The notes under the pieces are model-generated. The model ran no database searches. It saw nothing but the letters and a program-made list of their open reading frames with translations, and was not told the DNA's origin. A program made the translations under genes and the position numbers. From Paracentrotus lividus (Eukaryota > Echinodermata > Echinoidea > Camarodonta > Echinidae), in NCBI GenBank assembly GCA_940671915.1, contig CALNVZ010003426.1, positions 52,083,197-52,147,196 of the forward strand: 64,000 nt of DNA, given 5' to 3'. Shown here one piece after another: positions 21,290 through 34,200 of the stretch (positions are counted from its first letter, which is position 1; each line of letters begins with the position of its first letter).

Positions 21290-22100
21290 ATGAATCAAGT
21301 AGATCTAACTTTTTTGTGGAACTTCAGGCAGTCAAATCTAAAATGAATAAATTCTTGTATTTTTTTCAAATTGATTTAAATTTTTAAACATTATTGTACA
21401 TGTGTATGCTCAATGCAATGTTTCCCCCAAAAATAGAGGGAGTACCCCACCCCCTCCCCATTCGCAATCGAGAGTCCTGCACACTAGATCGAGGTGATTT
21501 TTACAGTTCCAATTTCTGTTCTTGCATGAGTTCAACCCTTGATATGTTTTCTAGGGTTTTGTATTAAAGACAAAAACGTCACATGACTGATTTACATTTT
21601 GTAAGTGTTCTGACTTTTCAATCTTGTGGGACTTCAGTCTTCAGTACCTTGTGTCTTCAGTTCCATGAAACTGATTTAGTTTGGGGTCCTGGTTTTTTTT
21701 ATTAATATTTTTTTGTCTTGCGGGACTTCAGCCTTATTTCAGTATCATGTATTTTTTTATGTTGCATACTATCAATCAACTGGGCTACGTTTCCAAAGAA
21801 ATGGGTTAAATTTCAATCGAAACACTATAAACATTATTATAATATATATTCTTGTTATTTTAAAAAGAGCTGCAACCCCTTTCTCCAAATTGACAATTCC
21901 TCATATTTTATTTTTTTATTTTTTGCAGGATTTTTTATGTTTAAGCAATTTTTGTTGATATATAAATTATTATATCATTAGGGGGTAGAAAGTCGCTTCA
22001 TTTAATAGTCCTAGATCCTATAGGTTTTTTCCTTTAATGTTCTAACCATCATGGTGGATGCTGTGGAGGTGTACACAGATGTTGACCTTCTTTTGAAAGG
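21290..22100 (+). repeat. dispersed repeat, inverted partner of 11475-12110
   Basis: TGAATCAAGTAGATCTAACT near 21292 and CATGGTGGATGCTGTGG near 22050 are the reverse complements of blocks at 12055-12107 and 11620-11640, in matching order. Spacer lengths differ, so the copies have diverged by indels. Confidence 0.6.
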
Positions 22101-23255
22101 ACCGATTCAATGTTTTTTTAAATGACTCATCACACTTTCTTATCAGATTTTATAATTGAGCGGCAAATTCCAGTATGGATTAATGCCCATGGTCGTAGCA
22201 ATTTTTGCAAGAGAGAATTGTTCTGAAGGTGTATGTGGCGCAGCTTGTTTTCAAATAATGGTAATAAGAGGCTACCATTTCACATTTCAATAATTGGTGC
22301 CAGAATTTGGACCATTTCAAAAATTCATTTTTTATCTCCCAAATGGATTTCTCAACACTTTTACAGAATTTATTGTGAAATACAGATTTATTGAAGTACT
22401 AGTATTAATGAACAGTGGCAGAAGACATCTTTATGGAGAGTCCCTAAGTATGCATCATCAATTTCAGGACAATCTGTTCTGTAGTGGTTTTGGTGACTGA
22501 AATGTAACTGGAACAAAATTGGTCAAAATTAGGACCACAACATGAGGATTGGTTACACCTAAAATTATTTCATTTAAGTAACAGCAATGCAGTACCATAT
22601 AGCCAGTTTAGACGACAAATGATAGTATCATTATGAGGCAGTCTAGCAACATTTGTACCGGTGACAATTTCTCTGGCCTTTTTTTAACCTAAAGTGCAGG
22701 GTGCAAGGTGCAGGGTGATGATTAGTAGTGCAAGATGATTAAATTTTAGGTTTATAGGGTTAGGTTGAGCTTTTAGTCAAGGGTTAAATTTATTTTTTTT
22801 AGCATTTAAGATTCCCCAGAGAGCAATTGTCACTAGATCAAATATTGTATAACCATTAACTCTATGTAAACAGAACAATGATTCTTGTTTATTTTTTACT
22901 ACATGTATCTTTGTTTGCCACATCTTGATACGACAGGTTCACCTATCCAACATATCAACATCTCCCATCTTACTTTATTATCAATGTGGATGCTGTAACC
23001 CAGCCAAAAGTTGCTTTTGATAAATCATGTACCTGATTTTTGTTTGACCAAGTTTGTTGAATTGTCCCATTTACTAGCTTTCGAAAATCTTTATACACTA
23101 TGCTTCTACCTGAGGCTCTTCATTGAAGAATTTTTGCACTTGGCTGTTACTAGGTATGATATTCATACAGAATTCAATGCAAACATTAACTTATCTACAG
23201 TTTTACTTGTGGATGAAAAAAGTAATAAACACATGCATAATTGTGTCCAAACTTG
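22101..23255. other. no gene seen
   Basis: AT-rich DNA. A short AGTGCAGGGTGCAAGGTGCAGGGTG triplication-like stretch sits at 22693-22720. The open frames here have no domains or splice context. Confidence 0.4.
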
Positions 23256-23261
23256 AGTTGG

Positions 23262-24345
23262 ATTGATTGATTGATTGATTAGGGGTTTAACGACACTACC
23301 CAACACAATGTGTCATATAAGTGTCAAAACTAGATATTACTTTAATGCGTATACTGATTAGTTGGGTGGCTACTTTCCGGGAAAAATTCCTACTCTTTTC
23401 GATAGGAAAGCAGGTTCTTTAACGTGCAAGTGGGGTTGCTCTCCATCACACGGACCGACGGCTTAAAGTCTCCTCCGAAAGACTATAGTTAATTTTTAAT
23501 GTCTTAATAATTGTCATAGCTGCTTTGATAAGCTTCAATGTTATTTTTTTAAAATCTGAAAAAAGATTTATTTCTTTAGGAAATCCACAATTCTTGAGCT
23601 GAAACGTCACAGAATAACGTTTTTAAATCCGGAACGTCATAAAAATTAGTACGTATGAGGCTAAATTCACACATTCAATAAGGATATGCTAACTGATAAA
23701 ACACAATCACAGGATACACAACGGGGCAGTTCCTCGCTGCGAGCAATAAGAGTGGTCAAATGAGAATGCCGATTCTAACAGCGGGTCAACACAAGTATCG
23801 TCACGTCGTTAGTTAAGGGGATTGTATTATGTGGGTTTGATTACTGGATTGGTGTTGGTATAGTTTATTGACAGGGGTTTAAATCCCATGACGTTTGCCA
23901 TTTTCTTCTAATGTAAATATTAATTTTCGACTTTAGATCTGTATATGGGATCTGTATTTTAGTTACCTCTAATTTGAGAGCTTCTTTAGCTAACTTGTCA
24001 GCTTTTATATTTCCTTTGATACCTGTATGGCTCGGTATCCATGCGAAAACACCTTTTTTGCATAGTACATCAAGTTATATAGAGATTCTAGTAAACTGTA
24101 CAACAAAGGGGTGTTTAAGGTTTCTGCACTGCAAAAGCCATTAAACTAGATAAGGAATCTGTAAAATTACAAAGTGTCTTTTATTCGTGTTGTTCAACAA
24201 TGTGTAAGGCCATTTTTCAAGGCCAACAATTCTGCAGTGTATATAGACGCACTGTCCGGTAATCTAATCTGATCCTGTACATTGTTGCTAATACAGGCTG
24301 ATCCAACTTTATTCTCATCTTTTGACGCCATCGGTCAACTTGAGT
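23262..24345 (-). mobile_element. LINE 3' end with RNase H domain (I/Jockey-like), minus strand
   Basis: On the minus strand, a 'TDG' block near 24330 (frameshift beside it), RLPDSASIYTAELLAL near 24240, and FAWIPSHTGIKGN then KADKLAKEA near 24000 give the conserved motifs of a LINE-encoded RNase H, including the Asp of TDG and the Glu of TAEL. Further on, ARSEELPRCVSCDC with a Cys-x2-Cys and a later His/Cys-like block near 23700 resembles the zinc-knuckle tail of these ORFs. Stops and frameshifts break it throughout. The 3' UTR ends at four AATC units (23262-23281 as GATT on plus), a typical tail of such LINEs. 5'-truncated; no RT seen. Confidence 0.75.
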
Positions 24346-25250
24346 TCAGAGATGCCACTTTTCCGGAAATTTCCGGAAATCCGGAAATTTCAAAAGGCGG
24401 GCGAAAATCCGAAATTTCAAAAGGCGGGCGAAAATTGCGGAAATTTCCGGATTGTATGCAATACGATCATTGAGTGCATGATCTTTGCATACAAGCGCGC
24501 ACTAGCGCCAGCGGGGCAGAATGCGCGCGCACACCATGCTTGCATTGCTGGATGGAGGATGCGAACCATCGACTCCCCGCTCGGCTACTCGCCATAAGAG
24601 CTTTCGAGCGGGTGGTTTAGCTGCGCTCTGCGCTGGGTGATATCGCAGCAGGCGGTGCGCGCCGCGCTGGAACATGTGTGCGTAGACAATAACAACAAAC
24701 TCCCTGGATTTTTAGCTGGATTATACTTGGATTATACCTGGATCGAAAAAGATATCGCATGGGAATTTGATTGAGATCAACATGGCAACTTTAGCTTCCA
24801 AAAGAAAGAAGAAATAGACTGAATGGCCTTGTATCATACATCTTCTAAAGTGAAAACATGCTCATCATTGCAAGGTTTGTTCGCGATCGATTTTTTTTCA
24901 AAGGAAATTTTTACCCTGCGTAAGAAAATAAGGATTTTTTTCTTTTGTCCGAACATGATGTTGTTTCATACGATAGCCTATTCCAAAAATGCATAAACAA
25001 AGCATGAAAATCAGCCAAATATTGAGCTGCCAGAGATGCTAGCAACAAAGCAAAATATCGCTAAGTTGTGTAGTACCTAGGCCTAGGGCAAGGTTAAGGA
25101 CAATTCTGTGATGCGTGCCGATTTATTTGCAATTTTTAAGAAATTCTTACCGCGTAAGAAAACTACGAGTTTTTCTCTCAAATTACGAATTTTGAGCTCC
25201 AAGATTACTAATTTCTACTTCAAAGGTTGGCAGCCAGATCTGTGTGTGAC
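24346..25250. other. CpG-rich block, possible hAT-like DNA element
   Basis: It starts TTCAGAGATGCCACTTTTCC, directly against the truncated end of the LINE, and closes near AGGTTGGCAGCCAGATCTG; the ends are only loosely inverted (CAGAGATGCCA against TGGCTGCCAACC). A 27-28-bp duplication (AATTTCAAAAGGCGGGCGAA twice) is at 24382-24438. From 24490 to 24690 GC and CpG rise sharply, with an A-box/B-box-like pair on the minus strand (AGTAGCCGAGCGGG, GGTTCGCATCC). It could also be a CpG island of a promoter. No ORF is convincing. Confidence 0.35.
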
Positions 25251-25720
25251 TAAAATTTAAAGTTTAAACTTCCTAACCTGAACCTTGATTAAATATTAAT
25301 TCTTTCCTTCAGTTTGGAAGGTTTGATTAAGATTATGATTAGGATAAGATTTAGGTGAAATATGGGTTTATTTGTAAAAATTTGTTGGTTTATTAACACA
25401 ACATGTAAGACTTTTATTCATTGTGATTTATTTGTTTTGTTTGCAAAAAAATTGGGGAAATGTGTCAAAAATGCAGTCCTTAACTGTTTAAAAATGCTAA
25501 AATCCAGGAGACTTCCGGGGGCCGCTGCCCCTGGTCCCGCCAGGGTGTATTTCTGTTCTTAACTAGAAATACTTATTGCCAATAAGCTATGAGCTCTAGC
25601 CCATAAAATAAATCATCGTCACAAAGACTATACCAATTGGTGGAGAATGCAAGCACAGATCAACTGAGCTTACTCCAAGATCAAGCACATAAAATGTAGT
25701 CGTTATATTTTATTCATTTT
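25251..25720. other. no confident feature
   Basis: AT-rich apart from CTTCCGGGGGCCGCTGCCCC at 25511, a GC motif often carried near DNA-transposon ends. Confidence 0.35.
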
Positions 25721-25724
25721 TTTT

Positions 25725-26345
25725 TTTAATGAGCATCAGCCATAAGCTAAAATGTCCTCGGGAAGAAGACGGCCTTGATACATGTAGTCGTAAGGACAAT
25801 GCATTTGTTCGGTTCGGTTCATACATATCTTTTTTTTCTTCAATAAACCAAAAATCATACATACATACATATATATATGTACATGTACAGCAAAGTCTTG
25901 CAAGGAAAAGTTGTGTGGCATGCATACACTCAACCTCACGTAAATTGATTTAGCAAGATTTAAACAAGCGTCAGCCCATAAGCTCAAATGTCCTCGGAAA
26001 GAAGACGGCCGTGATACATGTAGTAGCAAGGACAATACAGTTGGTTCTGAGGAAACCTGGTTGAAAATATATTTTTGTCTTAAATATATATTTTTTATAT
26101 CAACCTAAAAAACATACATATACATAGATGTACATGTACAGCAAAGTCTTGCAAAGAAAAATTGTTTGGCATACGTACAGTCAACCTCACGTAAATGGAT
26201 TTTACAAGACTTTTCACGCATTGTAAATGAGCGTCAGCCCATAAACTAAAACGTCATCATAAAGAAGACGGTCGTGATACATGTAGGAGTTAGGACAATG
26301 CATTTGGTTCTGAGGAAACCTGGTTGAAAATACTGTATTTTTGTC
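25725..26345 (+). repeat. three-copy ~245-bp tandem repeat
   Basis: GTCAGCCCATAAGCT..AATGTCCTCGG and GATACATGTAGT..AAGGACAAT recur from about 25734, 25970 and 26230. Units also share GTACATGTACAGCAAAGTCT and CAACCTCACGTAAAT. A reverse copy of the last motif (ATTTACGTGAGGCTGACTGT) lies at 27171, so the array may be one arm of a larger inverted structure. Confidence 0.75.
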
Positions 26346-27265
26346 ATACATATTGAGGATAAGGATCAAGACCAGGATCAATACAAAAAAGTGTCAAAGG
26401 AACTCTCATAAATATGTAAATATATGTGTAATTTTTTTAAAAGTATGCTTACATTACCAAAGGCAAGAGAATATTCAAAGAAATGTCCCCAAAAAAATCA
26501 TAAGGAATGAGTTTGGAATGAATTTGGATGCATGAACAGAAAAACACTGACACACATTGTAAATCTCTGTGTTCAATTCTTTTTGTATATTTCTCATTAA
26601 AAAAATGCACCGGAAAGTTTCAAAGGAGCCGTCAAACCTCTTGCCCAATATGAACTCAAAAAATGCTCTCACAATACTCTCATAATGAATGTACACGTTA
26701 TTTGGATAACTATCTATAAAAGGAATGGGTATGGATAATTTGAAAAAAATTCCAAAGAAGCTTTCAAACTCTTTGCCCATTATAGACCCCATTTTTTTTT
26801 CTCATTAGGAATATGTTTTAATTCAGAAAATATCGAACAAAATGTCAAACACCTTACTCATTCATAAAAAAAGGGCATCAGAATGTTTATGTATAATTTT
26901 GAATATGTTGAAGGAATTGGAATGTCTGTGGCTATTATGGACCCTGAAGTGTTCTACCTATAACACAAAGAATGCATATATATAACTTGAAACATGTCCA
27001 GGGAACTCTGTCACCCTTTACACATTGATATCACATTAAAATCGAAAGTAATATCAGAAGGAATATGGACATGCATGTATAGTTTGGAAACTTAAAGGAA
27101 AAAGCTTCGAACATGCATTGCATTACATCCGAAATGAAAAAAAAATAATGGTGTGGAAAACGTGGAAAATTTACGTGAGGCTGACTGTAGTTTCGGGCAG
27201 ACGTTCTTACGTCTAAAATAAACATGATATACAAGAAATACAAACATATATATATATACTGTACT
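26346..27265. other. AT-rich, weakly repetitive DNA
   Basis: GAATGxxTxTGGATA-like phrases and 'CCAAAGAA..TTTCAAACTCTTTGCCCA' phrases recur loosely (for example 26618 and 26752), hinting at a decayed ~130-bp tandem repeat. No gene is seen. Confidence 0.35.
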
Positions 27266-27812
27266 TAGGCCAAATAAAAAGGAAGAAAAGAGCTAATAAC
27301 CTATCCATTACTTTTTGGGATTCCATAAATATCCCAAACTACCTGGGCAGAATATTTGCCTTAAATCTAAATAAACTAAGAGTTACACTTAAATCTAAAA
27401 TTTCGAAAAAATATATTAAGTGGCAAACAATCACAATATCTTCATAAGTAAAATATAGAATGCAGTGAAATAAAATGTCCCATCCTGTTATTCACCATTT
27501 TTTTTACTTTTCTTTTATTTTGATATTTTTTTGTACCGGTTTTTTAATATATATTTTGTAAGTGTCCCGCAAAAAGAGTATCATGAAAATAATAAATAAA
27601 CATGAAAAAACTGCAGATGATCTGCTATCCCATTCTGTAAGTCACCCGTTTTTTAAAACTTTTTTTTTATTTTGAATTTTTTTTTCCGGCATTTTCTTTT
27701 ATTTTTCTCTGTGTAACCCCTTTTAAGTAAAAGGAATGCATTCTCTCTGAAAACATTATTTTTTTTGGTACAAATTAGCTTTTAAACTTTTCTTCCTTTT
27801 TATTTGGCCTAA
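27266..27812. mobile_element. 547-bp non-autonomous DNA element with 26-bp inverted ends
   Basis: The first 26 bases (27266-27291, beginning TTAGGCCAAATAAAAAGG) and the last 26 (27787-27812) are perfect inverted repeats; the pairing continues past a short gap with AGCTA/TAGCT. Inside, a ~150-bp unit is repeated twice (CCCATCCTGTTATTCACC near 27479 and CCCATTCTGTAAGTCACC near 27629). No coding capacity. Confidence 0.7.
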
Positions 27813-27871
27813 TTCCATGGCAAGAAGTTCACTGTAAGGGAAAAAAATATATATTATACATATTTACACGT

Positions 27872-28800
27872 GGTATCAGTAAGAACCAAAACAAAGTATA
27901 ATTTCATATTATATGAATAAATGAAATTCAAATCATACAAAGAAAGGCCACTTTGGAGGAAAAGAAATATAGATAATGACGGGCCAAGTGGAAATCATGG
28001 TCATGATGCTAAAACAGGGTTCCCCACCCACAGATTCACCAAAGAATCCTCAAAGAAATAAGAATTTGGTGTAATCCTGAGAGAAAACCTCATTAACAGA
28101 GACCCCATGTATCTTTAGACAATGGTATCAGTAAGAACCAAAAGAAAGTATGATTTCATGTTATATGAATAAATGAAATTTAAATCATACGAAGAAAGGC
28201 CACTTTGGAGGAAAAGAAATATACATAATGGCGGGCCAAGTGGAAATCATGGTTATTAGACTAAAACAGGGTTCTCAAAGAATCCTCAAAGAAATAAAAT
28301 TTGATGTAATCCTGAGAGGAAACATCATGCAACGGAGGACCCTATGAATTTTTTGACATGGCATCAGTAAGAACCAAAAGAAAGTATAATTTCATATTAT
28401 ATGAATAAATGAAATTTAAATCATACGAAGAAAGGCCACTTTGGAGGAAAAGAAATATACGCAATGGCGGGCCTAGTGGAAATCATGGTCATGAGGGTAA
28501 AACAGTGTTCCCCAAAGAGTCACCAAAGAATCCTCAAAGAAATAAAATTTGGTGTAATCCTGAGAGGAAACCTCATTCAACGGAGGACCCTATGTATCTT
28601 TAGACATGGTATCAGTAAGAACCAAAACAAAGTATAATTTCATATTATATGAATAAATGAAATTCAAATCATACGAAGAAATGCCACTTTGGAGGAAAAG
28701 AAAGATACGCAATCAAGGACCAAGTGGAAATCATTGTCATGAGACTAAAACAGGGTTTCCCCTTCAGCCACAAGCATTAGAGATAAAATATTGAAGGAAA
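27872..28800 (+). repeat. four-copy ~245-bp satellite
   Basis: Copies begin at TGGTATCAGTAAGAACC-like text near 27873, 28123, 28364 and 28608 (periods 250, 241 and 244). All share ATTATATGAATAAATGAAAT, GGCCACTTTGGAGGAAAAG and GTGTAATCCTGAGAG. The last copy decays after about 28760. Confidence 0.9.
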
Positions 28801-31795
28801 AAATCCTTGAAGGGAGCCAAAACTTTAAGCCTTCCATGAATAAGGAAGAGAACCCTTATGACCATTGTGTGGGAAAAAGAGAACTGTATGACGGTGGCCA
28901 TGTGGAAATCATTTCTTACATGAAAATAATATGAAATATATAAGCCAGGAGCCAAAGTCATTCAGGTACCACAGGGTTCCTCTTAAAAGAGAAAAATGTT
29001 TCTTTACAAAACACTATTTTCCTCAGGAAAAGATGTTAATATTGGTCCTGTGTTATAAGAGAGTCATCACCTGGCATTAACATCAATACACTCAAAGAAG
29101 ACTATTAATCTGGTGTACTGCACTTGTAATGTGTGCAGTTGACCTTGTGGAATATCACCTCCTGTGCTAAACAAATTATCAAATATATCAAATATTATTA
29201 TATTTTTTTACACTTTTTAAGATGCCCTTCATAATAAAAAAAAACGAATGTCCCCAGCCTATTTTGAACCATCAGTATAGCATTTGGAAATATGAAAACA
29301 TAACTTTTGAGATGAAAAAAAAAGAAGAATTACAACAAAACCCACAATGGCAATCCCACAGTAACATGATGTAAAAAGGAGGATGAATTTTCTTGATTCT
29401 CTGTGCCTTCTAATTAATAAAGCTTAAAGGGGGGGGGGGGTTATAACTGTACCAACATTTCTATTGGCCAATTAATTTCCAAATAAATTAATAAAGAAAT
29501 AACTCTAAAAAACCATGTATGAAATAGAGTTATTTATCAAGGAATCCTCTTACGATTCAAAGATTTTTCAACAAAAAATTGCAAAATTTGCCCATTTTCT
29601 CAGCGACCTGAAACAAATCACTGTATATCTCTACACCCTTTGTAATCCATTTTGGTACGTGATGATTCTCTAAACTATAATCCCAGGGAATGAATACGAT
29701 TGAATTCAAAATTTTCTTTTTAATATGTTCTGTTTTATAACAGAATTTCTTTTGTTTCATATTGTCTTTTAGCTAATTAGTATCATGAACACTTCTAAAG
29801 AAAACTAACTGTATCAAAATTCCCATCTATTCATTCCCTGGAAACACATTCATAAAACAAGTTATGCACAGTTGAATAGCATCCATCATTCATTCTAGAG
29901 TTATCTTGTTTTTGCGAGGCAATATTATAAAAAACACGATTCTGAGAAAACAAAACGAAAAGAATAAGCTTGTAGTTCCAATGTCATCCAAGCATAATGT
30001 TTGATAAAATTAAGATGTAATATAAAATTGTTGAAATAAAGAGTATAAAAACACCTATGACTTTGGAAATAAACTAAACAGTCAATTAAGGCTACTGGTT
30101 GACAAAGGCATGGTGTTAATTACCCCATCTATACCATAATATACAGAAATTAATGACGAATTAAGGAAATTTTCTGTCACTTTTTTGTTCGGGCACACCA
30201 TGTATTCATTTACAAATAACCTAATTTTAAAACCTTCTCTTCATTTTTTTCACGCTGATTTTTTTTGTACTTGTTAAAGCGACACTATACGTTTTATTAA
30301 TTAAGAATACAAAAAATTGTTTCTTTGATGAATTTTCATCAATGGTATAACCTCCCCCCTTATCTCTCAAGGATAAAAAAAAAAAAAAAAAAACTACCAA
30401 TTTTTTCCCCATAAAATGAAGAGCAATGTCAGTAAACTGACGTTTAAAGAAAACAAACATGGATTTTTTATGTTGTTGATTCCACATGAAATGTTCTTGT
30501 CTCCGAGACATGGTCGAATATATCTTGTATACATTACATACCTAACTCTACGAAAGGATGTGCAACTTCAAAAAATTAATTTGTATATTTTCCTTTATGC
30601 TTACAACAATTCCTGAAGGGATCCGGTAACTGACGCATAAACTTATTAAATTTTTTTTCTTCATTAGTTTGAACAATTTTATTGAAAAGAAGGTGTTTCA
30701 CAACATATCTGCTTGGTAATATTTTTTAATTCTACTTATAATTACCCCCCCTCGTGTTTCTAGCATTTTTTTTTTTTTAAAAGAGAAGCTATGGTCTGAT
30801 GTTTCATCACTTTTTACGTTGAAGTCATGCACATCTTTTGAGAACCATTCCAGAGTAAGAACAAATTTTGTACCTGTGCATCACACCCAAAATTGCTCCA
30901 AAATGTAATCATGTTTGTTTTCTGCTTAAAATAAAATTTTTTAATGATAATCAAACTTTATTTTGTCATTTCATGCAAAGTTAGCATAATTGGAATCACT
31001 AATTAACACAAAACATTGAAAAAGTAAATACACTTTCCAGGTATTTGCAGGGGTAGCTTGCCATATTTTTGTCACAATTGCATGGCGATCTAAAAGATTT
31101 ATAGTGCGCCAAATTACACCTCACCCCTTCTGGGCTATGCAATTTAAAAAATCCATGTAGATATTGTATGTAGAAGTTACTTTTATTTTCTAAGAGGAGG
31201 GGTGTGAAAAGGATACACTTTGGAAAACTTTGACTGAATGATACTGATGATAACAGATTCTTATAAATCGCTTACCAGTTATTCAGACAAAAGTGATTAT
31301 ATTATATTAATTTCTTATATTTTCATAGCCTGTCAATCCAATATGTTTCCAATACAGTGAAAGTGAAATTGTGTAAAACTTTATATATACCCCCAAAAAA
31401 CCAAAACCAACAAAACACAAAAAATAAAACAAAAACTATAAACAAACTATAACTTGTAACAATACCAGCAAAAAGAATCAAAACACTCAAATATTTTTTT
31501 TTTCCTATTCCATATTTTAAAGATATGCCAAATACACTTTTACTACTCCTAGCACAAGACATTATGCAAAATTTGCCACTTTTACTTGCTTTTTGTGCTT
31601 AGGGTAAGGGTAGTGTTAGTTTTAATAGTGAAGCTCCCTTTCCCCTTTACCAAGTTATTCTTTTTATTTTAATATGTCAATTTTATTTCTATATCTATGT
31701 CTAATGGGATAATGCATACAAGTTTTTCTCAAAACGTTTTATGATCCCACCACATTTACTTTTGTATTTTACTATGTCAATTTCATGTCTATGAC
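28801..31795. other. 3-kb AT-rich stretch without recognisable features
   Basis: Simple runs only: a G-run at 29429-29440, an A-run at 30375-30392 and T-runs near 30765. Open frames are short and compositionally like noncoding DNA. Likely intergenic or intronic. Confidence 0.5.
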
Positions 31796-31798
31796 ATT

Positions 31799-34200
31799 TG
31801 TTACACATGCATCAGTTTTCGGAGGCCGGCTCGAGATTGTGAACCCCCTGTTACACATAGCTCAAACGGGCAATTTGGATCGGCCTTAAGTCACCTTTTC
31901 ACTGCATGTTATGTTTTTTTCTTTTTCTTCTCCTTTTTTTCCCCTTGTGTTTGCCCATCTATTTTAATAGTCATTAATTTTGTTAATTATTTATAGGTTT
32001 TTCTATGGCTTCTGCCATTACTTATCAATTTTTCTGTTAAACTCTCTATCTGTTTTTCTCATGATTTTCTTTTCTCTTTTATCATAATTTTATAGGTTTC
32101 TCTTCTTTTTTTTTACCTTCTTTCACCAGTCCTTCTCTACAATCATTTCTTATGTATTTCTTTGTTTTCTTTCTATCTTTATCAATTTTAAGTATTATTT
32201 CTTTCTTTCTCTTCTCCTCTCCTCTATCATTTATTATGTATTTATTTATTATTATTTTTCTCTTTCCATTTTTGTTCTCTTTCATCATTTATGTTTCCTT
32301 GTTTGTTTTCTCTTTTTCCTTCTCTTATCATTTCTTATATATTCCTTTGTTTTGCTCTTTCTCTTCCATCATTTCTTAGTTGTTTTTTTTCTCTCTTCTC
32401 TTATTTGATCATTCTTAATTTTTCTTTGTTTTTCCCCTTTCTTTTGTCTTTTCTGTGATCAATGCTTATGCATTTCTTTGTTTTTTCTTTCTTTTCTCTT
32501 ATCTTATTCTATCAATTTTATGTATTATTTCTTTCTTGCTGTTCTCCTCTCCTCTATCATTTATTATGTATTTATTTATTTTTATTTTTCCCTTTCTATT
32601 TTTTGTTCTCTTCCATCATTTATGTATTTCCTTGTTTGTTTTCTCTTTTTTTCCCCTCTCATCATTTCTTATATATTCCTTTGTTATACTCTTTCTCTTC
32701 CATTATTTCTTAGTTTTTTTTTTCTCTCTTCTCTTATGTTATCATTCTTAATTTTTCTTTGTTTTTTCTTTTCTCTCATCATTGCTTATGTATTTCTTTG
32801 TTTTTCTTTCTTTTCTCTTCTCTTATTCTACTATTTTTATGTATTTCTTTGTTCTTTTCTCTTTTTTCCTACCTTTTATTATTTTATTTATTATTTGTTT
32901 CTCTTTCCTTTTTTTGTTCTCTTCCATCATTTTTTAAAAATGTATTCCCATGTCCTTTTTTTCTCTTCTCTTCTACCACTTTTTTTGTATTTCTTTCTTT
33001 TCTCGTTCTCTTATCTTCTCTTCTATTCTTTCCTATGATTTTTTTTTTGTTCCGTCTTTCTTTTCTCTTCTCTCTTCTATCACTCTTAATGTATTCCTTT
33101 GTTTTTTGTTTATTTCTCTTCTCTTCTATCATTTCTTATTTTTCTTTATTTTTCTTTATCCTACTTTTATCTTCTCTTCCCCCTTTGTGTTTTCTTTCTT
33201 TTCTATTCTCTAATTCTATCATTCATGTGTATTTCTTTTTTTCTCTCTTCTCTTCTATCATTTCTATGTATTTCCTTGTCTTTTTTATTTCCTTTCTCTT
33301 CTCTTCTGTCATTTCTTATGTATTTTTTTTGCCTTTTCTCCTTTTATCTTCTCTTCCACCATTTTTATGTATTTCCTTGTCTTTATCTCTCTTTTCTCTT
33401 GTCTTTTACAATTTCTAATGTATTTCTTGGTATTTTCTCTGTCTCATCTTCTCTTCCATCATTTCCTTGTGTATGTATGTATACCTTGTCTTTTTTCTTT
33501 TAACCCCTCTCTTATCATTTCTTATTATATTCCTTTTTTTTTTGCTCTTTCTCTTCCATCTTTTCTCAGTTCTTTCTCTCTTCTCTTATTTTATCATTCT
33601 TAATTTTTCTTTGATTTTTCCCCATTCTTTTTTTTCTTTTCTCTCATCATTGCTTATGTATGCCTTTGTTTTTTCTTTCTTTTCTCTTCTCTTATTCTAT
33701 TATTTTTATGTACTTGTATATATGTTCTTTTCTCTCTTTGTTTCCCAACCATTTTCTATGTATTTCCTTTTTTTTTCTCCCTCTTTTATCTTCTCTTTCG
33801 TTTTTTTTTTAATGTATTCCCATGTCTTTTTTTCCTTTTCTCTTCTACCACTTCTTATGTATTTCTTTGTTTTCTCGTTCTCTTATCTTCTCTTCTATCC
33901 TTTCCTATTTTCTTTTTTTGTTCTGTCTTTCTTTTCTCTAGTCTTTTATAAATTATAATGTATTTTTTGATTTTTCTCTCTGTCTTATCTTCTCTTCCAT
34001 CATTTCCTATGTATTTCTTTGTTTTTTCCCTTCTTTGTCTTCTCTTTCATCATTTTTTTAATGTATACCTTGTCTTTTTTCTTTTTTTGCTTTTCTTCTA
34101 TCATTTCTTATGTTTTTTCTTTGTTCTTCTCCTTCTTTTATCTTCTCTTCTATCATTTATTTTAATGTATTTCATATTTTCTCTTTCTAAACCATAATGT
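31799..34200. mobile_element. T/C-rich minisatellite element, copy 1
   Basis: The left border GTTACACATGCATCAGTTTT, a GGAGGCCGGCTCGAG block and GAACCCCCTGTTACACATAG match the border of copy 2 at 50428-50545. After a short AT-rich link comes about 2.2 kb of units of the type TCTTCTCTTCTATCATTTCT then TATGTATTTCTTTGTTTT. The matching right border is missing, so this copy is truncated on that side. Long Phe/Leu/Ser frames inside are artefacts of the T/C bias. Confidence 0.65.
32040..34190. repeat. T/C-rich minisatellite array
   Basis: Dozens of imperfect units of roughly 40-60 bp, each with a CTTCTCTTCTATCATTTCTT block and a TATGTATTTCTTTGTTTT block. Strand asymmetry is extreme (almost no A/G runs on plus). 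Confidence 0.9.

Noticed and set aside
25725..28800. CRISPR-like direct repeats
   Set aside because: Units are contiguous ~245-bp satellites with no short repeat-spacer structure, in an animal-type genome.
32082..34197. Long Phe/Leu/Ser-rich open frames (up to 219 codons) on the plus strand and Lys/Arg-rich ones on minus
   Set aside because: They are produced by a pyrimidine-rich minisatellite with few chances for stops; overlapping frames are equally open and no domain is present.
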